Positions 1 through 9,621 are shown, counted from the first letter of the stretch. The stretch: DNA of 64,000 nucleotides from Archangium violaceum Cb vi76 (GCF_000733295.1 NZ_JPMI01000289.1:97361-161360); one strand, 5' to 3'. Notes: generated by a model not told the origin, from the letters alone. Made by a program: numbers and translations.

Positions 1-1
1 G

Positions 2-121
2 GACGAACGGCTGCGGGTGGCCGCGGGCTATACGCTGCTGGGGTTCACCGGGACGGGCTTGCCGAAGGAGGCAAATGATGGGACCGACAGGCTCTATCTT
101 CGGGCGGAGCTGGCGTACTAG
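2..121 (+). CDS. C-terminal fragment of a probable outer-membrane protein
   Basis: An open frame enters from the left edge and runs 39 codons to a TAG at 119-121. The tail alternates polar and hydrophobic residues and ends in LYLRAELAY, an aromatic-terminated strand like the last strand of an outer-membrane beta-barrel. Only the C-terminus is visible, so the family cannot be named. Its last 47 bases overlap the start of the next gene, whose ribosome-binding site lies inside this coding sequence, suggesting translational coupling. Confidence 0.5.
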   Translation, partial: DERLRVAAGYTLLGFTGTGLPKEANDGTDRLYLRAELAY

Positions 122-3100
122 GTGGGGCGTGCGTGTGCGGCTCCTGTCCTTGTGCGTGCTCGCGGGACTGATGATGTTCGCCGCCGCCAGCGCGCATGCC
201 GACTGGCGCACGGACCTGTCCCTGAAGGAGCAACCCAACGAAGTCCTCGAGGTGTGGGGACCGGGGCGCTTCTCGGTCGGACACGGACAAGGGGCCTACC
301 TGTTCGTGGACGGCGGCGTCGCGCGAGCCATTGATGGGGGCTCGTCCACCACCGCCTCCGCAGGCACCTACTACCAGCAGCCCGAGGACTGCTTCATCTC
401 GGTCAGCCAGGATCCGGGGGGGCTCCGGACCGCGGTGGGGGCGGATGGAGTCCCATGCGGACCCAACGGACAACCCATCGAACCGACGTTCGTGGGCTCC
501 GTCGAGCAGTTGAAGCACGCGCAGGGGGGCGGAGCCGTGGCGGTGGTGGATTTTGGAGGCACGACGGGCAAGTTGCTCTACGTGTCGAACAGGAGCCTCT
601 ACGACTCCGCTCCCTTCTATTCGGTTCCCATGGATAGCTCGACGCTGCGCTCCCTCAGTGGTGTGCTCGGGGTGACGCGGGTGGGCAGCACGGTCTCTGC
701 TCTCCTCGGCACCACGACGGACAATTCGGGCGTCTACTGGATCGATTTCAACAACCTCAACTGGGCGGAGCTCCGGACCCAGACGGGTTTGCCGCCCGCC
801 GTCGTGCAGGCGATCGATGTGTTCCCGGTCAGCGAGCCGGCGAAGCCGCCCGCTCCCTATGCCGTGGTGGGCACCCAGCACGCGCTGTTGCAGGGCTCAC
901 TGGCTTCCGTGGAGCCGATCCGGCCGGTCCTCCAGCTCGAGGATGACGCGGGCGTGCGCGGCGTCGCCATGAACGTGGGCGCTGGAGGCGACGCCGGGGT
1001 GGGCTTTGGCATGGCCATCGTGCAGCTGGCGGACGGTAGCAGGCAGGTGATGAGCCCGGTACCCATGCTCTCGGCCACGAAGGCGGGGACCGTCTGGCGG
1101 GTCCGGAGCGTTCCAGAGAGTGTCGTGAGGGCTCCCTTGAAGGCGGTGGCCTGCGCGGAGGCAAGTTACTGCGTCTTCTCCGCCGACAAGGCCGGTGAGG
1201 GCAATCTCTTCATCTACACCAACGGCGCGGGTCCGGAGCTGGCGGTCACGGTCTCGAACGGGGGCGTGGTGGACGCCGGGAGCTCCGGGACTGAGACCGT
1301 GGTGATGCTCGACGAGGGCGGGCGCTACCAGCTCACCTTCGCGGCGAATGATCCGGATGGAGATCCCGTGCTGGTGACGTCCGCCGCCCCGCCGGGGGGA
1401 GCCACGGGGGGATGGACGGCGGTGCGCGATGCCAGACAGCAGCCGGGGGACCCCGAGCTCTGGGACGTCACCACCGCCGCCGCTTGCGAGACCCGGAGTC
1501 TGGGAAGCTTCACGGTCTCCGCCTCGGATGGTCTGGCCCGGCATGAGGCGCACGAGACCGTCAACGTGTACGTGAAGCACGCGCGGCCGCCGGAGCCGCC
1601 CACGGTGGTGTTCGCCGATGGGGGCACCGTCCCGAGCAGTGGGGCCTTGGGCGAGTTGATACCGGGAGGGCCGCCCCTGGCGCTGCGGATGGTCGGCGGT
1701 GGCACGACGGCCGCGGGCTGCGTGATTCATCCGAAATGGGAGCCGCTGTTCTCGGGCACGGGGGTTCCGTCGCTGGAGCAGGATGGAGGCACCGCGGTGA
1801 TCACACCGCCGGCCATGTACTGTTCTCCGACGGCCGGGAGCTTCGGCTTCCAGCTCAGTGTCACGGACGACGGGGGCCTCTCCAGCTCCAGGACGTTCAA
1901 CGTGAGCATGGCGCCCTGGGGCAGACCGAACGCGGTCTTCGGCGCTGGGTCGGAAGAGGAACTCATCGCGGGCGAATCGCGAGACCTCGAGCCCCTGCAA
2001 CCCATTCATGTCTGCATGGATGGAACCTCTCCCTCCCCGGAGGTGGCCACCCGGTGGATCGTGGCGCTGTCGGATGGCGGCGTACCGGGTGACGGCCTCT
2101 CGTTCCATGAGGAGAGCGGGCGGTTCGTGGTGGAGACGTCGGACTGTATCGACATGGACCTGGTGGTCTCCGCCCAGCACCACCTGGTATCCGACGAGGA
2201 GCTCACCGGACCGGTCTCGGAACACCGAATGCGCGTCCGTACCGCGTTGATGGACTTCGCCGCGGGCTCGCTCCTGCTCGATCCGGAAGTGGACCCCTCG
2301 GGCGGGTTGCGGGTGGGCGTGGACTCGAACCTCAACTGCCCCGCACGTCGTGGTCTGGACGCGAAGGTCTGGCTCGAGCGCCAGGATGGCAGCCCCCTGC
2401 GGGAGCCGGTGACGGTGCCCATTCCCGGGACATGGGAGGTTCCCCTGGGGACGGGGTGCGGCCGGCCCGTGGTGTTGAATGGATTCATGGAGGACGACGC
2501 GAGCCAGCGCTCCGCGGTGCGCCAGCGGGAGGTCGCGACACAGCGGGTGGACGTGGGGCTGGCGCCGTTCTCGGAGGAGCCCGTCCTGGTCGCCCGGTGT
2601 GGAGAGCCGGCCCGCGCCACGCTGACGCAGACCTTCCCGCCAGGCGCCTGCCAGACGCCGGAGGTCACCTGGGTCCAGCAGGCGGATGGAGGCCCCGCGC
2701 TCGAGCAGAAGGAGCTGTCGGGCGCCACGGTGTCCCTGGCCACGCGGGACACCCGGTTGGATTCGCTGGTGGGCAGGTCGGTGGTGATGCGGGTGACGGC
2801 GAGCGCGGGCCCGGACAACGAGGCCTCGCATCTGCTCACCCTGCCCATCACCGTGGACCCCTTCGTGAAGGTGCGCCGCCGCACCGAGCTGCCCGCCGCC
2901 TCGGAGACGGGGCTCGTCGGCGTCTCGGTGGAGCTCGTCAACACCACCCCCTGCGAGGTGACGGGGGTGCGCTACGTGGAGCGCCTGGAGGGCCTGACGT
3001 ACGTGGAGGGCAGCGCGAAGTTCGACGGCCAGCCCATCGAGGCCACCTGGGAGTCGGGGGCGCTCACCGTGACGGGGTTGACCCTGGCGGGCGATGCCAC

Positions 3101-3326
3101 CGGGAAGCTCACCTATGTGGCGCGTCCGCACCTGGTGGGCGACCGCCGCATGGAGGGCGACGCCTGGCTGGGCGGCGAGCTCATCTCCCTGCGCGATGAT
3201 CCGGGTCCGGTGCCGGACTCCGGTTGTGGCTGCTCCGGCTCGGGTCCGGGCCCGGTGCTGTTCGCGCTCGGGGCGCTGGTGGCGGCCGTGCGCCGCCGCC
3301 GCGCGCGTCCTACAGGCCGAAGCTGA
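75..3326 (+). CDS. Large secreted repeat-type protein with MYXO-CTERM-like anchor
   Basis: This 1083-residue protein has an N-terminal basic/hydrophobic segment (residues about 20-42, ending in an AHA-like signal peptidase site). Its long body is rich in Gly, Asp, Ser and Val and suggests Ig-like or PKD-like beta domains, with several 'DPDGDPV'-type and 'DDGG'-type turns. The end has the MYXO-CTERM layout: a small Cys-Gly-Cys motif, a hydrophobic stretch (about 1058-1070) and an Arg cluster. Such tails are processed and can attach proteins to the myxobacterial outer surface. AAGGAGG at 65-71 supports initiation at the ATG pair at 75/78. No enzymatic motif was seen. The 3' end overlaps the convergent response regulator gene by 17 bp. 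Confidence 0.8.
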   Translation: MMGPTGSIFGRSWRTRWGVRVRLLSLCVLAGLMMFAAASAHADWRTDLSLKEQPNEVLEVWGPGRFSVGHGQGAYLFVDGGVARAIDGGSSTTASAGTYYQQPEDCFISVSQDPGGLRTAVGADGVPCGPNGQPIEPTFVGSVEQLKHAQGGGAVAVVDFGGTTGKLLYVSNRSLYDSAPFYSVPMDSSTLRSLSGVLGVTRVGSTVSALLGTTTDNSGVYWIDFNNLNWAELRTQTGLPPAVVQAIDVFPVSEPAKPPAPYAVVGTQHALLQGSLASVEPIRPVLQLEDDAGVRGVAMNVGAGGDAGVGFGMAIVQLADGSRQVMSPVPMLSATKAGTVWRVRSVPESVVRAPLKAVACAEASYCVFSADKAGEGNLFIYTNGAGPELAVTVSNGGVVDAGSSGTETVVMLDEGGRYQLTFAANDPDGDPVLVTSAAPPGGATGGWTAVRDARQQPGDPELWDVTTAAACETRSLGSFTVSASDGLARHEAHETVNVYVKHARPPEPPTVVFADGGTVPSSGALGELIPGGPPLALRMVGGGTTAAGCVIHPKWEPLFSGTGVPSLEQDGGTAVITPPAMYCSPTAGSFGFQLSVTDDGGLSSSRTFNVSMAPWGRPNAVFGAGSEEELIAGESRDLEPLQPIHVCMDGTSPSPEVATRWIVALSDGGVPGDGLSFHEESGRFVVETSDCIDMDLVVSAQHHLVSDEELTGPVSEHRMRVRTALMDFAAGSLLLDPEVDPSGGLRVGVDSNLNCPARRGLDAKVWLERQDGSPLREPVTVPIPGTWEVPLGTGCGRPVVLNGFMEDDASQRSAVRQREVATQRVDVGLAPFSEEPVLVARCGEPARATLTQTFPPGACQTPEVTWVQQADGGPALEQKELSGATVSLATRDTRLDSLVGRSVVMRVTASAGPDNEASHLLTLPITVDPFVKVRRRTELPAASETGLVGVSVELVNTTPCEVTGVRYVERLEGLTYVEGSAKFDGQPIEATWESGALTVTGLTLAGDATGKLTYVARPHLVGDRRMEGDAWLGGELISLRDDPGPVPDSGCGCSGSGPGPVLFALGALVAAVRRRRARPTGRS

Positions 3327-5225
3327 TGCGGTTGCGGCTGCTGGTGCCCGGCTCGTCGCGCCGCTCCTCCAGCACGCCGATCAGCTCCAGGCCCCGGAGC
3401 GTGGCCAACACGCCGCGCTCGGGCAGTTCCGTGATGGACAGCAGGTCCGCCACCGTCTTGCTGCCGTCCGTGTAGGCCAGCAGGAGCGCCTGCGGTCCCT
3501 TCAGCTTCAGCTCGTGCAGTCCGTAGGGCGGGGCCGCCGCGGGGAAGAGCCGGCGCGAGCGCGGCATGTGCTGGCGCAGCGTCTCCAGCGGTTCGGAGCG
3601 CAGCACGCCCTCGAGGATGAGATCTCCGGGGAACACCGACAGCTTCACCAGGCCCGAGCGGGGTGGACGCGTGGGGCTGAAGCCGTAGGCGCCCTCGGTC
3701 CACGAGAAGGTGGACCAGAGGATCTCCTTCACCTGCTCCTCGATGAGCTGCGGGTATTTGCGCGTGTCCAGCAAGCCCAGGCGCATCATCGCGTCGCTGG
3801 TGCGCAGGTTCTGCTCGCGGGCGAGCGCGGCCACCTCCTGCTGCTTCGCTTCCGGCAGCACGCCCCGGCGCACGCAGAAGCGGCCGAACCGCTCATGGGC
3901 GAGGTTGGAGGCCGCGTACACCGGGCGGCCCGCCTCGAAGTAGACGACCTTCAGCACGGAGCCCTGCTTGAGCTTGAGCTCTCCGCTGTGGCGCGCCTCG
4001 TAGTAGGCGTTGAGCAACCGGGGAACGCTGGTGTTCTTCAGGTCTCCGGAGAGTGACCACTCGGGTGGGGGACGGCGGCCAGGGCCGGACATGGCCGGCT
4101 TGCTCCACACCTTCTCGCGCTCTCCGAAGGGCAGGGCGAGCCCGGGCTCGGGATCCGGGGACGTCTCCTGGGCCGCGTCGGGTGCTGGCGCGTCGGCGGT
4201 GGGCTCGAGTGCCTCCAACGCCTCGAAGACCTCGGTGGCGGGAGGTGGTGCCGGCGCGTCGGCGACGGGCTCGAGTGCCTCCAGTGCCTTGAGCTCCTCG
4301 GGGGCGGGGGCGGTGCTGGCGCCTCCTCTATCTGCTGGGCGAGCGCGTCCAGCGCCTGCAGCTCCTCGGAGGACAGCGCCATGGTCGGCGTCTTGCCGTC
4401 CGCCGCGAGCTCCTCCAGTCCATCGAGCTCCTCGACGAGGTCCTCCGTCTTGAGGGTGACGGGGGCCACCCCCTGGCCGAAGGCAGGCGCCTGCTCATCC
4501 GGGCCGGGCGTGGCCTCCGCCTCGGGCGCGGTCTCGACGCCGGGGGCTGTCCCGGCCTCGGGTTCGGCCTCGGCCTCGGGTTCGGTCTCGACTTCGGGGG
4601 CCGCCTCCAGCTCGGGCGCGGCCTGGTCCGGGGCTTCTTCGCCCAGGGGATCCTGGGCCTCCTCGACGAGCGCGAGCCCCTCGATGACGGGGGTATGCTC
4701 CTCGGGAGGAGGGCTGAAGACGGGCTCGTCGTCGCTGGAGGCGAAGCCCGGCTCGTCCTCGGGGGAGGTGAAGACGGGCTCGTCGTCCATGTCCAGCAAC
4801 GCGGCGTCCTCGAAGACCACCACCTCCTCCTCATCGGCGTCGGACGGAGGGAGCGACAGGGGGCGGGTGAGGCCGCAGAGTTGCTCGACGGACTCCAGCA
4901 GTTGCAGCAGCTCGAAGGGCTTCTCGAAGAAGGCGCGCGCGCCGTGGACCTCGGTGGCCTCACGGGCGAAGCGGTCTCCCTTGAAGACGCCGCTGACGGC
5001 GACGGCGGGGATGGCGTGGTCCCGGAGCGCGGAGAGCACGGCGCTGCCCCTCATGTCGGGCAGCAGCAGGTCCACCACCGCGGCATGGAAGGCAGCCGGG
5101 CGCAAGAGGGCGAGCGCGGCCTCGCCGGTATGGACGGCCGTGGCCTCATGACCGCGGCTTTCGGCCGCGGCGACCATGAGGGAGGCGAGTTCGGGGTGAT
5201 CCTCGACGATCAGCAGTCGCGCCAT
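3310..5225 (-). pseudogene. Response regulator fused to DUF4388 (PATAN) domain, apparent frameshift
   Basis: Two frames make up one recognisable protein. The 5' part (ATG at 5225) encodes a receiver domain with acidic pair E8/D9, phospho-acceptor Asp52 in VVDLLLPD and the Lys of the FEKPF motif, followed by a long acidic Pro/Glu linker. Near 4300-4310 the reading frame changes. Upstream the linker reads EEAPAPPPPP and then turns into Arg/His-rich nonsense. In the other frame it continues as Glu/Ala/Leu-rich linker (EALEPTADAPAP) into a DUF4388 domain (SGDLKNTSVPRLLNAYYEARHSG) and a C-terminal winged-helix-like region ending at 3310. Adding one C to the C5 tract restores a single frame of about 638 codons. 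Receiver–PATAN fusions are common in myxobacteria. The break could be a sequencing error, a real mutation or slippage; the protein otherwise looks intact. Confidence 0.75.
4300..4310 (-). other. Frameshift site in paired G5 tracts of the receiver–PATAN gene
   Basis: The plus strand reads G5-C-G5 here (C5-G-C5 on the coding strand). The receiver frame is open on one side and the DUF4388 frame on the other; both are convincing protein. A one-base longer C tract joins them. Confidence 0.6.
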
Positions 5226-5253
5226 GGGGGGTGGGCACCATACCATTCGATTC

Positions 5254-5640
5254 ATGGACGTTCAGGGCTTCCACCATCTGGCCATCCAGGTTCGGGACGT
5301 AGAAAAGGTCACGGCTTTCTACCGGGAGGTGCTGGGCTTCGCTGAGCTCAAAAGGCATCACCGGCCGGATGGCTCACTGCGCAGCATCTGGGTCGGGGTG
5401 CCGGGCGGAGGATTCCTGGCCCTGGAGGAGGTGACGGGGGAGCCCGAGCCGGGCCCCTTCCGGAACGAGCAGCCGGGCCTCTTCCTGCTGGCCTTCCGCA
5501 TCTCCAAGGCCGGACGGGCCGGGGCGGTGGAGGCCCTGGCCCGGGCGGGGGTGCCGCTGGAGCACGAGACGCGCTGGACGGTGTACGTCCGGGACCCCGA
5601 GGGGAACCGGGTGGCGCTCAGTCACCATCCGGAGGATTGA
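5254..5640 (+). CDS. VOC-family (glyoxalase/bleomycin resistance-like) protein
   Basis: This 128-residue protein has the vicinal oxygen chelate fold signature: FHHLAIQVRDVEKVTAFYREVLGF at the N-terminus and VYVRDPEGNRVAL near the C-terminus. The His of HHLA and the Glu of the DPEGN strand are in the usual metal-ligand positions. The length fits a single VOC module, which normally dimerises. The ATG at 5254 starts the conserved first strand; an in-frame upstream GTG-type start would overlap the divergent gene. It is divergent from the receiver–PATAN gene with only 28 bp between starts. The substrate cannot be deduced. Confidence 0.85.
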   Translation: MDVQGFHHLAIQVRDVEKVTAFYREVLGFAELKRHHRPDGSLRSIWVGVPGGGFLALEEVTGEPEPGPFRNEQPGLFLLAFRISKAGRAGAVEALARAGVPLEHETRWTVYVRDPEGNRVALSHHPED

Positions 5641-5695
5641 GGGCGCAGGCTCGCCTTGCGGAAGGCGGTGGGGGGCGGCTACAAGCCGTGCCGTC

Positions 5696-7039
5696 ATGCG
5701 CCTGGGCGAACTGCTCCTTCAGGAAAACGTCATTACCCCCGAGGCGCTGGAGGAGGCGCTCGAGTCCCAGGTCGTCCACGGCGGGCGGCTCGGGACGAAC
5801 CTCGTCGAGCTGGGGCTGCTGTCCGAGCAGGAGCTGGCCCGGTTGTTGGGCCAGCAGCACAACGTGGCGTCCGCCTCGGGCGAGATGGTGCCGGATCCGC
5901 GCGCGCTGGAACTGGTGGATCTCAACGAGGCGGACGAGAAGGACTTCCTCCCGATGCGGGTGGACGCCACGCGGATGAGCGTGGCGGTCATCAACCCCCA
6001 GGACATCGAGACGCTGGACGCGCTGGCCTTCAGGACGGGCAAGCGCGTGGTGCCGGTGGTCATCCCCGAGTTCCGGATGAACCAGCTGCAGCGGCGCTAC
6101 TGCAAGGCATTCCGGGCGATGCGGGCCATCGACATGAATGCCGTGCGGCCCTCGCGCGCGCAGCAGGAGGCGGAGAAGGCCGCCGAGGCGGAGCAGGCCG
6201 GGGATCTCATCAGCGAGGAGGAGTTCCAGTCGCTCTACGCGCGGGCGCTCACGGGGGGTGGTGCGCCCCCGGGTGCGGAGCCGGTGTTGGACCTGGTGGA
6301 GATGGTGGAGGAGGAGGCCCCGGCGCCGATCGTCGAGGGGTACGTGACCGAGGCGCCGGTGGAGGCGCCCCCCCTGGAGCTGCCGGAGCTGCTCGTGCCG
6401 GAGGCGCTGGTGCTGGACGAGGCGCCGCCGCCCGTGCCGCCCCAGGTGCCCGCGGTGGCGCCGCCGAAGCCGCCGCCTCCTGTCGCGGCGCCGCCCCCGG
6501 TGGCGCCCGTGCGGCCGCGTGCGCCGGTGGTGGCTCCGGAGCCGCCGCCCACGCCGCTCACCTTCGCGGAGGCTCAAGCGGAGCTGGGGCGCAGCCTGGA
6601 TCGCGAGCAGGTGGCCACCACGGTGTTGCGCTTCGCGCTGGGCAAGTGGAAGCGCAGCCTGCTGTTGAGCGTGCAGGGCAACCTGGTGACGGGTTGGCGG
6701 GGCATGGGGAAGGGAGTGCGCGAGGCCGCGGTGAAGCGCATCGGCATTGGCCTGCAGGGGCCGAGCACCTTCCGGCTGGTGAGGGACACGCGCTCGCACT
6801 ACGTGGGCCCGGTGCGCCGGGACGCGGCCTCGGGCCTTTTCTACAAGCTGCTGGGTGGGGACTACCCGACGACGGCCGTCATCCTCCCGCTGCTGGTGCG
6901 CGGCAAGCTGGTGCACCTGCTGTACGTGGACAACGGGCCCGGCCAGCTCACCCCGCCCGACGTGGGCGAGTTGCTCATCCTCTCGCAGGGCGTGAACCGC
7001 TCGTACGAGGCGATGATCCGGCGCCGCAAGAGCGCGTGA
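5696..7039 (+). CDS. MshEN (GspE N-terminal) domain protein with C-terminal GAF-like region
   Basis: This 447-residue protein begins with the type II secretion/pilus ATPase N-terminal (MshEN) domain: MRLGELLLQENVITPEALEEAL, the GGRLGTNLVELGL motif and a region up to about residue 150. MshEN domains bind c-di-GMP in some ATPases through RLGxxL-type motifs. The ATPase core is absent. The middle (about 190-290) is a Pro/Glu/Val linker, and the last 150 residues resemble the small GAF-like domain common in myxobacterial regulators (VLRFALGKWKRSLLLSV, YVGPVRRD). It is probably cytoplasmic and regulatory, possibly a c-di-GMP reader. It follows the VOC gene by 55 bp in the same direction. Confidence 0.75.
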   Translation: MRLGELLLQENVITPEALEEALESQVVHGGRLGTNLVELGLLSEQELARLLGQQHNVASASGEMVPDPRALELVDLNEADEKDFLPMRVDATRMSVAVINPQDIETLDALAFRTGKRVVPVVIPEFRMNQLQRRYCKAFRAMRAIDMNAVRPSRAQQEAEKAAEAEQAGDLISEEEFQSLYARALTGGGAPPGAEPVLDLVEMVEEEAPAPIVEGYVTEAPVEAPPLELPELLVPEALVLDEAPPPVPPQVPAVAPPKPPPPVAAPPPVAPVRPRAPVVAPEPPPTPLTFAEAQAELGRSLDREQVATTVLRFALGKWKRSLLLSVQGNLVTGWRGMGKGVREAAVKRIGIGLQGPSTFRLVRDTRSHYVGPVRRDAASGLFYKLLGGDYPTTAVILPLLVRGKLVHLLYVDNGPGQLTPPDVGELLILSQGVNRSYEAMIRRRKSA

Positions 7040-7060
7040 GCCTCCGCCCGACCGGGCCGG

Positions 7061-8035
7061 TCAGGGTTGTCCCTGGCGGCCGCGCAGTGCGCGTGCGATG
7101 GCGTCGAAGGCCTCGGCTCCGACGGAGTCCTCGGGGCGGTTTGCCTCGATGACCGCCGCGTCTTCCGGCTGCCCGATGTGCTTCAGCAGAACTGCGGCGC
7201 CAAAGGAGCAGTTGGGCGAGACTGCGGGCACGAGGTTTCTGGCCAGGGTGCGCAATTCAGCGCGAGTCTCCTCCGGGAGGGCGGGGAGGACCCGTTCCTT
7301 GAACAGCAAGAACAAGGCGAACAGGCGGTCACAATAGTACGCGGCCTCTCCTTCCTGGCTCGCGGCCTTCTCGAGCAAGGCCGTGGCTGCGGAGATGAAC
7401 GAGGGCAACGTCGAGGCCAGCGCATCGGGCAGATCCGCTTCGAGAACCGTGATGACCCGTGTCTTGTCCTCCATGGAGACCGAGGGGGAGCGCACCCATT
7501 CACGGAGCTCCTCCGGAGTCTTCTCCAGAAGCACGAGCAGGCCAGGCAGTGAGCCGTGAGCCTTGGGGCCGAGCTGTGCCAGGCTTCTGCGGACGGTGGA
7601 AATCAGGTCCGGGTGGCGTTTCTTCCACAACGCTTGCGTCACCACGTTCACATCACTGAGTTCCGGCTCGGTTGCGGCCAGTCGCTCCAGCTTTCGGACG
7701 AGCGCGGCCCGTGCTTCCGTGTCCTCGATCCGTCCCAGTGCTCTGATGATTTCCTCGACGACGGACTCCCCGTCGTAGTCCCCCCGGGCCTCTTCGAGCG
7801 TGAGTTGCTGCTCCAGCCGCCTGACACCTGCTGCCCCGCCAAGCTCACCCAGACCGAAAGCCGCGGCTTGCCGTGCTCGCGCATCCTCCTCTTGCAACAT
7901 CTTTTCGAGCAGAGCCCTCGCCTGCGGTTCCGCGCCGAACCTTGAAATCAACTCACGCGCACGGTCCTCCTCGCCCCACATGCACGCGTCGATCAGTTCG
8001 TCCTGGAGCTGTGCCGTGGTTGTCGTATGAGCCAT
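7061..8035 (-). CDS. HEAT-repeat protein, likely immunity partner of the upstream SitA-like toxin
   Basis: This 324-residue all-helical protein shows HEAT/PBS-lyase-type repeats: RQAAAFGLGELGGAAGVRRLEQ, EEIIRALGRIEDTEARAALVRKLERL and similar units down to the C-terminus (FDAIARALRG). There is no signal peptide, so it should be cytoplasmic. The gene starts 15 bp after the stop of the SitA-like lipoprotein toxin, in the same direction. That is the standard toxin-then-immunity order in myxobacterial sit cassettes, and it is the only reason I propose an immunity role. The alternative is a generic scaffolding HEAT protein. Confidence 0.7.
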   Translation of the reverse strand: MAHTTTTAQLQDELIDACMWGEEDRARELISRFGAEPQARALLEKMLQEEDARARQAAAFGLGELGGAAGVRRLEQQLTLEEARGDYDGESVVEEIIRALGRIEDTEARAALVRKLERLAATEPELSDVNVVTQALWKKRHPDLISTVRRSLAQLGPKAHGSLPGLLVLLEKTPEELREWVRSPSVSMEDKTRVITVLEADLPDALASTLPSFISAATALLEKAASQEGEAAYYCDRLFALFLLFKERVLPALPEETRAELRTLARNLVPAVSPNCSFGAAVLLKHIGQPEDAAVIEANRPEDSVGAEAFDAIARALRGRQGQP

Positions 8036-8050
8036 TCTCTGCCTGGCCTT

Positions 8051-9542
8051 TCATGGGAAGCTGACGCCCGGAGGCACATACCGCCGGACCAGGGTGCCAT
8101 CGAGACGGTACAGCTCATGAATGGCCCCCTTGTCCGCCCGGACCATGGAGTCGAAGGCATCCAGCTCGCGCTGCAAGTCCCGGGAGTTGGAGACATAGTT
8201 TGTATTGTGTCGTACTCCGTCAGGCCGGATCGAAGAGACATCGGGTCTTCGGAAACCGACCCCCTTGGTGGGCATCCGGTCGCGGACCTCGACTTTGCCG
8301 GCATTCTGCTGGGGTTTGTTTTTCCTCAAGTCGGTGTGCCCAACCGCCTCGCGTCTGGCCAGTTCCTCCTCGATGGCCTCGTTGTGGGGCGGATTCTGCC
8401 GGGTATGGGGCTTGCCATAGCGGGTGGAGAGCTTCGGTCCGCTGCCTGAATCGTTTCCTCCACCATTCATCATCGCGCAGGTCGCGAGTTCGCCGCAGAG
8501 GGACGCGGCGGAGGTTCCAGCGGCCACCCCGGTGACGAAGAGGGTTCCATCGGCCACTACCTGCGCCGTGGCAATGGACTCCAGGGCGGGCCCACCTGCT
8601 GGCGCATGACGGAGGGGGCTGAGCAGGGTTTCCAGTCCTCCCTTGGGCACCTTGGGGAGCACCTGGGGGAGTCCGAGGCTGGCGACGACCACCAGGACTC
8701 GCAGGCCCGTGCCTCCAATGGACTTGCCGAAGCGCTCGGCCGCGGCTTCCAGCTCCTGGGGCGTGGTGGCGGCCTCGGCTTCCCGGTAGAGGTGCAGACA
8801 CGCCATGGCCACGCGGCTCAACTCCACCAGACCCACCAGCAGAGACAGACGGACCGTAAGGGTGGCCGCGAAGGTTTTCGAGAAGAACGGTTCGGGCGCC
8901 AGCCAGGCGGCGAAGTACACCAGCACCGAGAGCGAGACGCTGGCCAGGAAGGCCGGAGCACTGAAGAGCTCCTGGGCCGCCTCGCGGATGCCGTCGTCCA
9001 TGTAGCGGGTCGAGAGCTTGAGGGCGGCGAAGAGGCGGCTCGACTCCAGGGATTCGGGCAGAGGTAGGGGCGCGGGTCCGTATTGGGAGAGGAACTCCCC
9101 ACGCAGCCGCAGTTCCCACGGGGACGGTGGCCCCTGGGTCAGGCGCGTTCCTTCCGTCATCAGCCGCAGTCGAGCATGGGCCGGAGGCCGGAAGGACCCG
9201 AGGGCGGCGAGCAAAGGGCGTACGTCCTCCACGCCCAGCTTCTCCATGCCCGGCTGGGGCGGCGAGGCGGGAAAGGAGAGCCGAAGCAGACCTCCGGGCA
9301 GTGTGTTGATGAGTACCGGCGGACTCGCTGCTTCCTGGGCCTGCTGGAGGGGGGGCAGTGCGCTCTTCCGTCTCCTGGAGGCGGCTCGCGGGTGGTTCCG
9401 GGCGCGCCTCAAGGTCTGCCGAGCCCCGTACGTGTTGCTGCGCGGGGTCCGTCGGGAGCTGCGATCGAGAAGTCGCGCACGCAGCGCAAAAAGCGAGGCC
9501 CGAGAGCAGGACCAGGCGGAGCAGGAAAGGGCTCCTTCTCAT
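8051..9542 (-). pseudogene. SitA-like lipoprotein polymorphic toxin, frameshifted in a G7 tract
   Basis: The 5' frame (ATG at 9542) encodes a lipoprotein signal peptide (MRRSPFLLRLVLLSGLAF followed by CAAC), then a Pro/Glu-rich spacer. Near 9349-9355 it loses the frame, and the rest continues in another frame to 8051. The second part has two hydrophobic segments (ASVSLSVLVYFAAWLA; LTVRLSLLVGLVELS), the GTGLRVLVVVASLG and ATCAMMNGGG stretches typical of SitA lipoproteins, and a charged C-terminal toxin domain (about 120 residues, GFRRPDVSSIRPDGVRHN) that could be a PD-(D/E)xK-like nuclease; that fold guess is weak. SitA toxins pass between cells by TraA-dependent outer-membrane exchange. Six Gs instead of seven would restore one frame of about 497 codons. 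It could be a sequencing error, a phase-variable state or a true pseudogene. Confidence 0.7.
9349..9355 (-). other. G7 homopolymer at the frame break of the SitA-like toxin gene
   Basis: Seven Gs on the plus strand (C7 in the coding strand, inside ACTGCCCCCCCTCC). The lipoprotein leader frame enters and the toxin frame leaves; removal of one base joins them. It lies about 190 bases into the gene, a position where a one-base change switches the whole toxin off. Confidence 0.6.
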
Positions 9543-9621
9543 GCGGGTCGGCTCATAGGGGGGGTCCCTACCGAACCGGCTCACCGCAAGAGCGCGTGAG
9601 CCGGCCGGAGTCCGGGACCGC

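Noticed and set aside
4500..4700. Repetitive Glu/Pro/Ala coding as a DNA repeat array
   Set aside because: It is a low-complexity linker of the receiver–PATAN protein with no regular unit at DNA level; no CRISPR-like spacing exists anywhere in the window.
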